Shown: positions 4,546-12,245 of the stretch, one piece after another
Layout of the letters: the number at the start of each line of letters is the position of its first letter
Numbering within the stretch: position 1 is the stretch's first letter
Assembly: GCA_017550765.1 (NCBI GenBank)
Contig: JAFZOC010000007.1
Span: forward strand, 1-13,203
Length of the DNA stretch: 13,203 nt
Origin: Oscillospiraceae bacterium
GTDB taxonomy: Bacteria; Bacillota_A; Clostridia; Oscillospirales; Oscillospiraceae
Direction of reading: 5' to 3'
Position numbers and translations under genes: made by a program
The notes under the pieces: model-generated
Databases searched by the model: none
What the model saw: the letters and a program-made list of their open reading frames with translations, nothing else
Told to the model about the DNA's origin: nothing

Positions 4546-6540
4546 ATGAGAGCCCACAAGAGCTATACCGAAGAGGAGCTGCGCTATCTGCGCCTGCTGG
4601 CCCGCCAGTTCCCCAGCGTGCGGGAGGCCGGCCGGGAGATCATCAACCTCCAGGCCATCCTGAACCTGCCCAAGGGCTGCGAGCATTTCATCTCCGACGT
4701 CCACGGCGAGCACGAAGCCTTCCTGCACATCCTCAACTCCTGCTCCGGCGTGATCCGGGAGCGGCTGGACCTGCTGTTCCGGGACAGCGTCCCCCGGGCA
4801 GAGCTGGACGAGCTGGCCACGCTCATCTACTACCCCGAGGAGAAGATGGAAGACCTGCAGCCCCGCATCGCGGACCTGGACGAGTGGTACCGCATCACCC
4901 TGCACCGGCTGGTGGAGGTCTGCCGCTCCGTCACCTCCCGCTACTCCCGCTCCAAGGTGCGCAAGGCCATCCCCCAGGGCTACGAGTACATCATCGAGGA
5001 GCTGCTGCACACCCACGACGAGGAGCTGGACAAGCGGGACTACTACAAGAACATCATCGCCACCATCGTGGAGATCGGCCAGGCGCCGGACTTCATCATC
5101 GCCGTGAGCACTCTGATCAAGTGGGCGGCGGTGGACCATCTGCATCTGGTGGGCGATATCTTCGACCGGGGCCCCCGGGCGGACATCATCATGGACTCCC
5201 TGCTGCAGCACCCCAGCGTGGACATCCAGTGGGGCAACCACGACATCCTCTGGATGGGCGCCGCCTCCGGCAGCCGGACCCTGGTGGCCACGGTCCTGTC
5301 CAACTCCATCCACTACAACAACCTGGAGGTGGTGGAGACGGGCTACGGCATCAGCCTGCGGCCCCTCTCCGTCTTCGCCAACGAGGTCTACAAAGACTGC
5401 GACGTGTCCCGCTTCGCCGTGAAGATCGCCGGGGACGACGCGGCCCACTATTCCGAGAAGGATAAGCTCCTGTCCGCCCGGATGCACAAGGCGATCACCG
5501 TGATCCTCTTCAAGCTGGAGGGCCAGAAGATCCTGCGCCATCCGGAGTACGGCATGGAGGACCGGCTGCTGCTGGACAAGATCGACTACGAGCACAAGTG
5601 CGTCACCATCGACGGGAAGACCTGGCCCCTGGAGGATACGGAGTTCCCCACGGTGGACCGGGAGCATCCCTACGAGCTGACGAAGGAAGAGGAAGCGGTC
5701 ATCGACCAGCTCACCGCCTCCTTCCAGCGCAGCGAGAAGCTGCAGCGGCACGTGCACTTCCTCTATTCCAAGGGCAGCCTCTACAAGATCTACAACGGCA
5801 ACCTCCTCTTCCACGGCTGCATCCCCATGACCGAAAAGGGCGAGCTGCAGAGCTTCTGCCTGGACGGCAAGGAGCGCCGGGGCAAGGACTTTTTGGACTA
5901 CGCCGACACCGCCGCCCGCCAGGCGTACTACTATCGGGCGGGTTCCCCGGAGCGGAAGCTGGGCATGGACTTCCTCTGGTTCCTCTGGGCCGGACGCAAC
6001 AGCCCCATCTTCGGCCGGGACCGGATGACCACCTTCGAGCGGCGGCTCATCAAGGACGAAGCGGCCTGGGCCGAGCCGAAGAACGCCTACTACACCCTCT
6101 ATCAGGACCCGGCGGTCTGCGAGGCGCTGCTGAAGGAGTTCGGGCTGGAAGGGCCCCACTGCCACATCATCAACGGCCACGTCCCCGTGCGCACCAAGAA
6201 AGGGGAGAGCCCCATCAAGGGCGGCGGGAAGCTGATCGTGATCGACGGCGGCTTCTGCAGGGCCTATCAGGCCACCTCCGGCATCGCCGGCTACACCCTG
6301 ATCGGAACCTCCCGCTCCTTCAAGATCATCGCCCATCAGCCCTTCTCCGGGAAAGAGCGGGCCATCCGTGAGAATCTGGGCATCGCCTCCTCCACGGAGA
6401 TCTTCGAGCGGCTGGAGTCCCGGGAGAAGATCGAGGAGACGGACGTGGGCAGGGAGCTGGAACGGCAGATCGCGGATCTGCGCGCCCTGCTGGAAGCCTT
6501 CCGCGACGGCGCCATCCAGGAGGATCACGGGCGGAAGTGA
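4546..6540 (+). CDS. fbp: Class III (Firmicutes-type) fructose-1,6-bisphosphatase
   Basis: 664 aa, close to the roughly 670 aa usual for this family. It hydrolyses fructose-1,6-bisphosphate to fructose-6-phosphate, the irreversible gluconeogenic step, in the cytoplasm, and is unrelated to class I FBPases. It has calcineurin-like metallophosphatase motifs: SDVHGEHEAF at 50-59, GDIFDRGPRAD at 203-213 and GNHD at 230-233. The C-terminal half holds INGHVPVRTKKGESPIKGG and IDGGFCRAYQ, typical of the family. The start is set by AGGAGG (4534-4539) six bases before the ATG; a longer reading frame from 4459 would begin inside the promoter and is unlikely. The gene is divergent from the DUF92 fusion. 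The kinase-fold gene follows after 171 bp with no clear terminator between, so some co-transcription is possible. Confidence 0.96.
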   Translation: MRAHKSYTEEELRYLRLLARQFPSVREAGREIINLQAILNLPKGCEHFISDVHGEHEAFLHILNSCSGVIRERLDLLFRDSVPRAELDELATLIYYPEEKMEDLQPRIADLDEWYRITLHRLVEVCRSVTSRYSRSKVRKAIPQGYEYIIEELLHTHDEELDKRDYYKNIIATIVEIGQAPDFIIAVSTLIKWAAVDHLHLVGDIFDRGPRADIIMDSLLQHPSVDIQWGNHDILWMGAASGSRTLVATVLSNSIHYNNLEVVETGYGISLRPLSVFANEVYKDCDVSRFAVKIAGDDAAHYSEKDKLLSARMHKAITVILFKLEGQKILRHPEYGMEDRLLLDKIDYEHKCVTIDGKTWPLEDTEFPTVDREHPYELTKEEEAVIDQLTASFQRSEKLQRHVHFLYSKGSLYKIYNGNLLFHGCIPMTEKGELQSFCLDGKERRGKDFLDYADTAARQAYYYRAGSPERKLGMDFLWFLWAGRNSPIFGRDRMTTFERRLIKDEAAWAEPKNAYYTLYQDPAVCEALLKEFGLEGPHCHIINGHVPVRTKKGESPIKGGGKLIVIDGGFCRAYQATSGIAGYTLIGTSRSFKIIAHQPFSGKERAIRENLGIASSTEIFERLESREKIEETDVGRELERQIADLRALLEAFRDGAIQEDHGRK

Positions 6541-6711
6541 GCGGGGGACCGGGCCGGGGACAGCGACAAAGGGGAGGACGCGGCCCTGGCCGCAGCGCGC
6601 ATCGCCCCGCCCGCGCCTCAGACCGAGGCGAACGGCCCTTCAGCTTCCCGACAGGCGCAGGACGAGGAGACCTGACAGAGGGAAGGAAAACGAAAGGAGC
6701 GGACGAGCCCG

Positions 6712-7749
6712 ATGCTCACCCTGACGACGAAAGATATCGACCGCATCCTGCGGGACTACGGCATCTCCGGGACCTGCGCCGAGCTGACCGAGCTGCAGCG
6801 ATACGACTACGAGGAGAACGATCCCGCGGCCAAAGAGGTCCGGCTGATCGTGAAAGCAGTCCTGGACGACGGCCGGCGGCTGGTCGTCCGGGCCAAGAAG
6901 GAAGAGGACGCGCCGCTGGAGCGGATCGAGGACCAGAGCCGTTTCGCTGCGGCTCTGGCCGCGCACGGGATCGAGACGCCGAGGGTCTATGCGTCCGACG
7001 GGCGATATGCCCGCTGGTATGGGATCGGCGGCTACGATGTGATCGTGACCGTGGAGGACTTCGCGGACGGACAGCTGCAGACGGTCGACCTCGAGACGGC
7101 GCGGAAGACGGGGCGCCTGCTGGCGCGGATGCACACGATCGCGGAGGCCGGGGATCTGCATGTCCGGGGCGGCGTCCTGTTCGATCCGCTCCGGGAGAAC
7201 GACCTTTTCCGCTTCGAGACGATCGTGGAGCACCGGGATGCGCTCGCAGCCGTCGATGCGGAGCTCTATGAGAGCATCGTGGAGGAACATGAGCGGCTCC
7301 TGCGGGAGGTCCGCGTCTTCGAGCAGGCGCCGCGATACGCCGTGCAGGGCGACATCAGCGACTGCAACCTGTATGCGACGGCCCGGGGCGAGATCGGCGT
7401 CTTCGACTACAACTGGAGCGGCGACAACGTCCTGTTCTTCGACGCCGTCATGCAGGCGGTCTTCGAGGCCAGGCTCATGGACTACCCGGCAGAGCTGGCG
7501 GGGGAACAGGAGCGGCCCGTCCTGTCCGCTTTCCTGCAGGGATACGATGCGGAGCGCCCCTTCACGGAGGAGCAGGAGCGCGTTTTCCCGTATCTGTACG
7601 CGCTGATCTCCGCGTTCTGGCTGGGAGATCAGGAATGGTGCAGACAGAGCCCCGGACAGACCGGCGGCGATCTCGACCGCGAGGCGCTTCGGCGCGGGAT
7701 GGAAGCGACCCTCGCCCGCACGCGGTATCTCCCGGCGATGCCGGTCTAG
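6712..7749 (+). CDS. Aminoglycoside-phosphotransferase/choline-kinase-fold protein
   Basis: 345 aa, soluble. The C-terminal lobe carries a small-molecule kinase catalytic loop, QGDISDCNLY (212-221), followed by the metal-binding FDYNWSGDN (231-239) and FFDAVMQAV. The presumed catalytic Asp214, Asn219 and Asp232 are present, but the usual His of the HGD motif is Gln. RLVVRAKKEED (56-66) is the probable nucleotide-lobe strand with Lys62/Lys63. ARKTGRLLARMH (130-141) matches the helix before the loop. Members phosphorylate aminoglycosides, choline, homoserine or other metabolites; nothing here identifies the substrate, and a resistance role should not be assumed. AAAGGAG (6693-6699) lies 12 bases before the ATG, a slightly long spacing. 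I see no convincing promoter in 6541-6711, so it may be transcribed with fbp. A terminator follows at 7860-7896. Confidence 0.82.
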   Translation: MLTLTTKDIDRILRDYGISGTCAELTELQRYDYEENDPAAKEVRLIVKAVLDDGRRLVVRAKKEEDAPLERIEDQSRFAAALAAHGIETPRVYASDGRYARWYGIGGYDVIVTVEDFADGQLQTVDLETARKTGRLLARMHTIAEAGDLHVRGGVLFDPLRENDLFRFETIVEHRDALAAVDAELYESIVEEHERLLREVRVFEQAPRYAVQGDISDCNLYATARGEIGVFDYNWSGDNVLFFDAVMQAVFEARLMDYPAELAGEQERPVLSAFLQGYDAERPFTEEQERVFPYLYALISAFWLGDQEWCRQSPGQTGGDLDREALRRGMEATLARTRYLPAMPV

Positions 7750-7859
7750 CGCACACGAGGGCGGGCCTGTCCGATACGGCAGGGCAGCCCGTACGCCTGC
7801 GCGGCGCGCGCGGAGAGCGCGGGACCTGTCCCGAAAGGAACGAAACGAGGAGAAAAGAG

Positions 7860-7896
7860 AAAAAACGGCGTGACCATGGCGGTCACGCCGTTTTTT
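7860..7896. terminator. Bidirectional intrinsic terminator
   Basis: Arms 7860-7875 and 7881-7896 form a perfect 16-bp stem with loop ATGGC, bordered by six A on one side and six T on the other. It lies between the convergent kinase-fold gene (stop 7749) and CNNM operon (stop 7954) and should end both transcripts. Confidence 0.92.
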
Positions 7897-7917
7897 CTGT
7901 CATATTTTTTCTGTCAT
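7891..7917 (+). repeat. Short tandem duplication TTTTTTCTGTCAT
   Basis: The 13-mer TTTTTTCTGTCAT occurs at 7891-7903 and again at 7905-7917, one base apart. The first copy contains the T run of the terminator. It is probably a slippage duplication; it provides a second T run without a second stem. Confidence 0.6.
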
Positions 7918-7953
7918 CCAGGGCTCGCTCCGAGCCTCTCGGGCCGGTCGCGT

Positions 7954-9225
7954 TCAGGCGTCCGTCCCCTCGGGAGGGAGGGCTTTCACCAGGACCTTCT
8001 CCACCCGCCGGCCGTCCATGGCCAGCACGCTGATCTCCCAGTCCCGGAAGCGGAACCTGTCCCCCGGTTCGGGGAAACTGCCGAAGGACTCCACGGTCCA
8101 GCCGCCCACGGTCTCGCTCTCGGCCTCGACCTCGTCCTCGTCGATGCCCAGCAGCTCCAGCAGATCTGTCAGGACCATGTCGCCGTCCAGCTCGTACTCG
8201 TCCTCAGAGCGCTGCACGACCTCCTGCTCCACGGTGTCGGTGTCGTCCCAGATGTCGCCCACGATCTGCTCGAGCACGTCCTCCATGCTGAGGACGCCCA
8301 GGGTGCCGCCGTACTCGTCGGAGACGATGGCCAGGTGCTGCTTGGCCTTTTTCAGGGCGCTCAGGACCTGAGGCAGCTTCATGGTCTTGTAGACGAAGCA
8401 GGGGGGCATCAGGAGGCTGCGGATGTCGGCGTGGCCGTCGTCGGTCATGGCCTTGAGGAAGTGGTTCAGGTACAGCACGCCGATGATGTTGTCGATGCTG
8501 CCCTCGTAGACCGGGAGCCGGGAGTAGGGGGCCTCCTCGATGACGGCCAGGATGTCCTCCCAGTCGTCGTCGATGTCGATCGCGACCATGTCCACCCGGG
8601 CGGTCATGACCTCATAGGCGGAGATCTGGTCGAACTCGATCGCGGCCTGGACCAGCTCGGACTGGTCCTCGTCCAGGACTTCCTCGTCCTCGGCGGTCTC
8701 GATGATGCTCTGCAGCTCCTCCACGGCCTCCTCGGCGTCCTCGTCCTCCTCGCCCTTCATGGAGCGGGTCAGCAGCTCGATGGTCTTCACCACCAGCCAG
8801 ATCAGGGGCTTGAGCACGATCATCAGGGCCCGGACGGGATAGGCGTAGCGCTGGGCGGTGCGGTTAGCGCTCTTTTTGCAGGTGATCTTGGGGATGGTCT
8901 CCCCGAAGATGATGATGACGACGGTGATCGTGGCGGTGGCGATCCACACCTTGTCGTCCGAGCCGGTGAGATGGACCACCAGCACGGCGCAGAGGGAGGA
9001 GGCCGCGATGTTCACCAGGTTGTTGCCGATCAGGATCGCGCTGAGGGCGTCCTCGAAGCGCTCGGCGATCTTCACGGCGACGCCGGCGCGCTTGGAGCCG
9101 CTGTCCCGCAGATGCTCCAGCCGCAGGCTGTTGCAGGAGGAGTAGGCCATCTCCGAGCCGGAGAAGAAGCCGGAGAGGATCACGCACAGCACGATCCCCG
9201 CGACGATGGCGATCGTTTCGGTCAT
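7954..9225 (-). CDS. CNNM/CorC (HlyC/CorC) family transporter, second gene of the pair
   Basis: 423 aa. Domain order: DUF21 transmembrane domain (about 1-155) with SGFFSGSEMAYSSCNSLR at 18-35 and IFGETIPK at 106-113; an acidic stretch (159-190); a CBS pair (about 205-325) with SRLPVYEGSIDNIIGVLY at 235-252 and SDEYGGTLGVLSMEDVLEQI at 302-321; and a C-terminal CorC_HlyC domain (about 340-420) with GGWTVESFG at 374-382. CNNM/CorC proteins export or exchange Mg2+ and bind ATP-Mg at the CBS pair; the old haemolysin name is misleading. The ATG overlaps the stop of the upstream paralogue (9222-9225), indicating translational coupling. No separate promoter is visible. The family call is secure; the ion is inferred. 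Confidence 0.94.
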   Translation of the reverse strand: MTETIAIVAGIVLCVILSGFFSGSEMAYSSCNSLRLEHLRDSGSKRAGVAVKIAERFEDALSAILIGNNLVNIAASSLCAVLVVHLTGSDDKVWIATATITVVIIIFGETIPKITCKKSANRTAQRYAYPVRALMIVLKPLIWLVVKTIELLTRSMKGEEDEDAEEAVEELQSIIETAEDEEVLDEDQSELVQAAIEFDQISAYEVMTARVDMVAIDIDDDWEDILAVIEEAPYSRLPVYEGSIDNIIGVLYLNHFLKAMTDDGHADIRSLLMPPCFVYKTMKLPQVLSALKKAKQHLAIVSDEYGGTLGVLSMEDVLEQIVGDIWDDTDTVEQEVVQRSEDEYELDGDMVLTDLLELLGIDEDEVEAESETVGGWTVESFGSFPEPGDRFRFRDWEISVLAMDGRRVEKVLVKALPPEGTDA

Positions 9226-10514
9226 GCGTCCTCGCCCCCTTCCTCTTCCTCAGGCAGAAGGACGACCTTCAGCTTGCGGATGCGGTTGTGCTCCATGGCG
9301 GAGACGGTGATCTCCAGCTGGTGATAGCGGAAGGAGTCGCCCACCTTGGGGATCGCGGTGAACTGCTCATAGGCCCATTCGCCCATGCGGGTGTTCACCA
9401 GCTCCTCGTCCCCGTCGGGGTCCTCGTAGTCCAGCTGTTCCAGCACGTCGCTGACGGACTCGTCCGCGTCCACCAGCAGCACGCCCTCGCCCAGCTCCAC
9501 GAAGGGTTCCTCCACAACGTCGTCCTCGTCCCAGATCTCGCCCACCAGCTCCTCCAGGATGTCCTCCACGGTGACGATGCCCAGGGTGCCGCCGTAGTTG
9601 TCGGTGACCACGGCCATGTTCTGCCGCTTCTTGGACATGACGGGCAGCAGCTCGTCGATGTTGGTGCTCTGGTGGATGAAGAGGGGCGGGTCCAGCAGGG
9701 AGCGGAGGTCCAGGGCCTCGCCCTGGTGCAGATAGGCCTTGATGAAGCGGCGGATCTGCAGGATGCCGATGATGTTGTCCACGCTGCCCTCGTAGACGGG
9801 CAGACGGCTGTGGTTCTGGCTCTTGACCTGGGAGAGGATCTCCGGGAGGCTGTCCTCCACGTCGATGGCCTCCAGGTCCACCCGGGGGGTGAGGATGCTC
9901 TCCACCGTGACCTCGCCGAACTGCAGCGCGGAGGAGATCAGGTCGCCCTGCTCCTCGTCCAGGCTGCCCTCTTCGGTCATGTCCTCGATGATGTCGTAGA
10001 GCTCGTCCTCGGTGACGGAGATCTCCGCGTCGCCGGGGGCCAGCTCGGCGGCGCCCCTGCCGATCAGAGCCAGCAGGGAGGAGATGGGCCAGAACAGGAC
10101 CATCAGGAAACGGAGCGTGCCGGCGGTGGCCTTGCTGAGCCGCTCCGGATATTTTTTCGCGATGCTCTTGGGCAGCATCTCCCCGGCGAAGAAGACCACG
10201 ATGGTGGTCACGATCGTGCTCAGGGAGACTGCGCTGAGCCCCCAGAGCCGCGTGACGGCCACGGTGACCAGGGAGGCCGCCGCGATATGGACGATATTGG
10301 TGCCGATGAACAGGGTGCTGATCGCCCGGTCGAAGTTGTCGAGCACGCCCAGCGCCTGCTCGGCGCGGCTGTCGCCCCGCTCCGCCGCGGTCTTGATCTT
10401 GTTGCGGGAGCAGGACGCGAAAGCGGTCTCCGCCACGGCCAGGTATGCTGCGCAGAACAGCAGCGCCGCCGCGGCGACGAAAGGCAGCCAATACGATCGA
10501 CTGTCGCCATCCAT
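9222..10514 (-). CDS. CNNM/CorC family transporter, first gene of the pair
   Basis: 430 aa, paralogous to the downstream gene and with the same order: DUF21 membrane domain (about 1-155), CBS pair (about 210-330) and CorC_HlyC domain (about 340-420). Motifs are AVAETAFASCSRNKIKTA at 26-43, GEMLPKSIAKKYPE at 111-124, SRLPVYEGSVDNIIGIL at 236-252 and YGGTLGIVTVEDILEELVGE at 307-326. The first-helix motif differs from its partner (VAET against GSEM), suggesting divergent roles. The ATG at 10514 is the only good start in this frame, but the Shine-Dalgarno-like AAGGAAG (10529-10535) is about 14 bases away and sits better before an out-of-frame ATG at 10524, so initiation may be weak. It is transcribed from the promoter at 10554-10582. 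The predicted role is Mg2+ homeostasis at the inner membrane. Confidence 0.93.
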   Translation of the reverse strand: MDGDSRSYWLPFVAAAALLFCAAYLAVAETAFASCSRNKIKTAAERGDSRAEQALGVLDNFDRAISTLFIGTNIVHIAAASLVTVAVTRLWGLSAVSLSTIVTTIVVFFAGEMLPKSIAKKYPERLSKATAGTLRFLMVLFWPISSLLALIGRGAAELAPGDAEISVTEDELYDIIEDMTEEGSLDEEQGDLISSALQFGEVTVESILTPRVDLEAIDVEDSLPEILSQVKSQNHSRLPVYEGSVDNIIGILQIRRFIKAYLHQGEALDLRSLLDPPLFIHQSTNIDELLPVMSKKRQNMAVVTDNYGGTLGIVTVEDILEELVGEIWDEDDVVEEPFVELGEGVLLVDADESVSDVLEQLDYEDPDGDEELVNTRMGEWAYEQFTAIPKVGDSFRYHQLEITVSAMEHNRIRKLKVVLLPEEEEGGEDA

Positions 10515-10553
10515 AGGTGGACATACACTTCCTTTTGCGTAAAGTTACAGCAT

Positions 10554-10582
10554 AATATAGCACGATCCTCCCTGCGCGTCAA
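10554..10582 (-). promoter_or_regulatory. Sigma-A-type promoter of the CNNM operon
   Basis: On the minus strand, TTGACG (10577-10582), a 17-bp spacer and TATATT (10554-10559) lie about 40 bp upstream of the first CNNM start. It is nearly consensus, one of the strongest promoters in the window, and ends 9 bp before the 21-bp direct repeats. Confidence 0.8.
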
Positions 10583-10591
10583 TACGATGAT

Positions 10592-10638
10592 GTCCCGCAT
10601 CGGCCGTGAGGATGCAGGTCCCGCATCGGCCGTGAGGA
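10592..10638 (+). repeat. Two 21-bp direct repeats between the divergent CNNM and luxS promoters
   Basis: GTCCCGCATCGGCCGTGAGGA is present at 10592-10612 and again, identical, at 10618-10638, a 26-bp period. Both copies lie immediately upstream of the CNNM -35 and about 65 bp upstream of the luxS -35. GCATC and GATGC within and beside the first copy can form a short hairpin. It could be a pair of regulator sites or a local duplication. Confidence 0.8.
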
Positions 10639-10702
10639 CGCCGGCATCGCCGCCCGGACAGCGAGCGCTGCGCCGGGGCGGAGGCGGGATGCGTCCCCGC
10701 GC

Positions 10703-10731
10703 TTGCGCTCAGCGGCGAGCTGTGCTATGAT
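10703..10731 (+). promoter_or_regulatory. Sigma-A-type promoter of luxS
   Basis: TTGCGC (10703-10708), 17 bp, TATGAT (10726-10731), ending 34 bp before the luxS ATG. The short leader leaves little room for a riboswitch. Confidence 0.75.
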
Positions 10732-10765
10732 ACAGGAGCATATCAGACCGGAACGGAGGCAGCCT

Positions 10766-11227
10766 ATGAAGACCATCGCCAGTTTCACCGTGGACCATGA
10801 CAAACTGCAGAAGGGGATGTACGTCTCCCGCATCGACGGGGACGTGGTGAGCTACGACATCCGCATGAAAAAGCCCAACGCCGGGGACTATCTGCCCGTG
10901 CCCGCCCTGCACACCCTGGAGCATCTGCTGGCCACCTACGCCCGGAACAGCCGTTTCACGGAGCAGGTGGTCTATGTGGGGCCCATGGGCTGCCGCACGG
11001 GCTTCTATCTGCTGCTCCGGGACACGGTCAGCCGGCAGGAGGCCCTGGACCTGGTGCGGGACAGCCTCCGCTTCGCCGCGGGCTTCGAGGGCAAGATCCC
11101 GGGGAGCGAGCGGCGGGAGTGCGGCAACTATCGGGAACACGACCTGGCCGGCGCCAGAGCTGTGGCGGAGGACATGCTCCGCGTCCTGGCCGACTGGACG
11201 CCGGAGCGGATGCGCTACGAGAGCTGA
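10766..11227 (+). CDS. luxS: S-ribosylhomocysteine lyase (autoinducer-2 synthase)
   Basis: 153 aa, normal length. LuxS splits S-ribosylhomocysteine into homocysteine and DPD, the precursor of autoinducer-2, in the cytoplasm as part of the activated methyl cycle. The metal-binding HTLEH is at 49-53 (His49, His53) and the third ligand Cys119 is in ECGNY; the catalytic Cys76 is in GPMGCRTGFYL (72-82). The N-terminal SFTVDHDKLQKGMYVSR is also typical. The start is set by CGGAGG (10754-10759) seven bases upstream; a longer frame from 10703 would begin in the -35 box. It is a single gene with its own promoter, divergent from the CNNM operon. No pfs/mtnN or methionine gene is adjacent. No terminator with a T run is visible after the stop; GTCGAC-containing tandem repeats follow instead. 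Confidence 0.97.
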   Translation: MKTIASFTVDHDKLQKGMYVSRIDGDVVSYDIRMKKPNAGDYLPVPALHTLEHLLATYARNSRFTEQVVYVGPMGCRTGFYLLLRDTVSRQEALDLVRDSLRFAAGFEGKIPGSERRECGNYREHDLAGARAVAEDMLRVLADWTPERMRYES

Positions 11228-11234
11228 GCCGGCG

Positions 11235-11291
11235 CGGGGACGGTCGACGGGGGGGACGGTCGACGGCGGGGACGGTCGACGGCGGGGACGG
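11235..11291 (+). repeat. 16-bp tandem repeat, three and a half copies
   Basis: The unit CGGGGACGGTCGACGG is at 11235-11250, at 11251-11266 (first base G) and at 11267-11282, followed by its first nine bases at 11283-11291. Each full unit contains the palindrome GTCGAC. It begins 7 bp after the luxS stop and ends 47 bp before the exopolysaccharide operon promoter. It has no spacers and is not a CRISPR array. Confidence 0.88.
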
Positions 11292-11338
11292 CTCTGGCGC
11301 TGTCTGCAAGATCTGACGCCATCCGCGTGAGTTCCCCC

Positions 11339-11367
11339 TTGCAGGACCGATGAAAGTGTGTTAAAAT
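11339..11367 (+). promoter_or_regulatory. Sigma-A-type promoter of the exopolysaccharide regulatory operon
   Basis: TTGCAG (11339-11344), 17 bp, TAAAAT (11362-11367), in an AT-rich island. The leader to the first start is about 115 nt and can form small hairpins, for example CTCCCC (11409-11414) with GGGGAG (11419-11424). I could not match it to a known riboswitch. Confidence 0.75.
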
Positions 11368-11486
11368 ATTTTTCCTGTGTGGCAGCGGCAAGGCGCCCTG
11401 CCCACGGGCTCCCCGCAGGGGGAGACGCCGGAGGGCGGTGCGACAGCTCACGTCCGACGGGAACGATGCAGGAGAGGGCCAAGGAT

Positions 11487-12245
11487 ATGGATCAGAGAAC
11501 GAACAGGGCCGGCTATGCCGGCGGGATGAACGGCCAGCCCATCCAGGCGCAGGACCGCACACAGGGCGAGGATGAGATCGACCTGATAGAGATCTTGAGC
11601 CTGCTGGTGCACCATATGTGGCTCTTCGCGCTGGCCGCGGTGATCGGCGCGCTGCTGGTCGGGGTCGGCGTGAAGATCTTCGTGCAGCCCAAGTACACCG
11701 CCAGGTCCACCATCTATGTGTTCAGCACCGAAGCGGAGAACTCCTCCCAGTCCGCTACCCAGGCCGTCAAGATGATCGAGGACTTCCAGATCATCGCCAC
11801 CACCCGTCCCACCCTGGACCTGGTGATCGACGAACTGGGCTGGGACATGACTGCCAGCGAGCTCGTGCGGGAGAGCACCATCAAGATCACCAATCCCGCC
11901 GATTCGCATATGCTGCGCATCTCCGTGACCCATCGCGATCCGGCGAAGGCGGCTCAGATCAGCAACGCTCTGGCGAACGTCATGTGCGAGCAGATCGCCT
12001 ACATCATGAAGTCGGAGCGGCCCCAGTTCGTGGAGCCGGCCGTCATGGGCAGCAAGTCCAGCCCCTATGTGAAGCGCGACGCGCTGATCGGCGGCCTGGC
12101 CTTCGTCCTGGTGGCGCTCATCTTCGTGTTGGTGCGCTATTTCGTAAACGACACCATCACCACCGAGGAGGACGTGGAGCGCTACCTGGGCCTGACGAAC
12201 CTGAGCTCTGTGCCGCTGGAGCGGAACCTGTCCAAACGCACATGA
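11487..12245 (+). CDS. Wzz/YveK-family chain-length and tyrosine-kinase modulator (CpsC/CapA-like)
   Basis: 252 aa. A cytoplasmic N-tail leads to DEIDLIEILSLLVHHMW (29-45), the usual opening of the Wzz domain, then TM1 (about 46-66). An extracytoplasmic region (about 67-195) includes YTARSTIYVFS, TRPTLDLVIDELG and LRISVTHRDPAKAAQISNAL. TM2 (about 199-219) is followed by a short cytoplasmic tail ending TITTEEDVERYLGLTNLSSV, where the family contacts its kinase. In Gram-positive bacteria this protein anchors and activates the CpsD-type tyrosine kinase and sets polymer length. Three Met codons are possible (11358, 11466, 11487). I chose 11487 because GGAGAGG (11471-11477) lies about 9 bases upstream, and 11358 is inside the promoter. 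Its stop overlaps the next ATG (ATGA, 12242-12245). Confidence 0.9.
   Translation: MDQRTNRAGYAGGMNGQPIQAQDRTQGEDEIDLIEILSLLVHHMWLFALAAVIGALLVGVGVKIFVQPKYTARSTIYVFSTEAENSSQSATQAVKMIEDFQIIATTRPTLDLVIDELGWDMTASELVRESTIKITNPADSHMLRISVTHRDPAKAAQISNALANVMCEQIAYIMKSERPQFVEPAVMGSKSSPYVKRDALIGGLAFVLVALIFVLVRYFVNDTITTEEDVERYLGLTNLSSVPLERNLSKRT

Noticed and set aside
4333..6528. 731-codon open frame on the minus strand opposite fbp
   Set aside because: It is antisense to a clear class III FBPase, reads as low-complexity Leu/Val/Asp/Gly-rich sequence, and matches no family I recognise. Long antisense frames are expected in such GC-rich, codon-biased DNA.
7870..10730. Long plus-strand open frames (484 and 480 codons) opposite the CNNM genes
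   Set aside because: These are mirror frames of the two CNNM genes, rich in His, Gln and Asp from reverse-complemented codons, with no domain motifs and no proper ribosome binding site.
11235..11291. CRISPR array
   Set aside because: Units are contiguous 16-mers with no spacers, and no cas genes are present.
11368..11486. c-di-GMP or other riboswitch in the exopolysaccharide operon leader
   Set aside because: Plausible by function and leader length, but the conserved motifs of the known c-di-GMP and ZTP riboswitches are not present; only small GC hairpins are seen.
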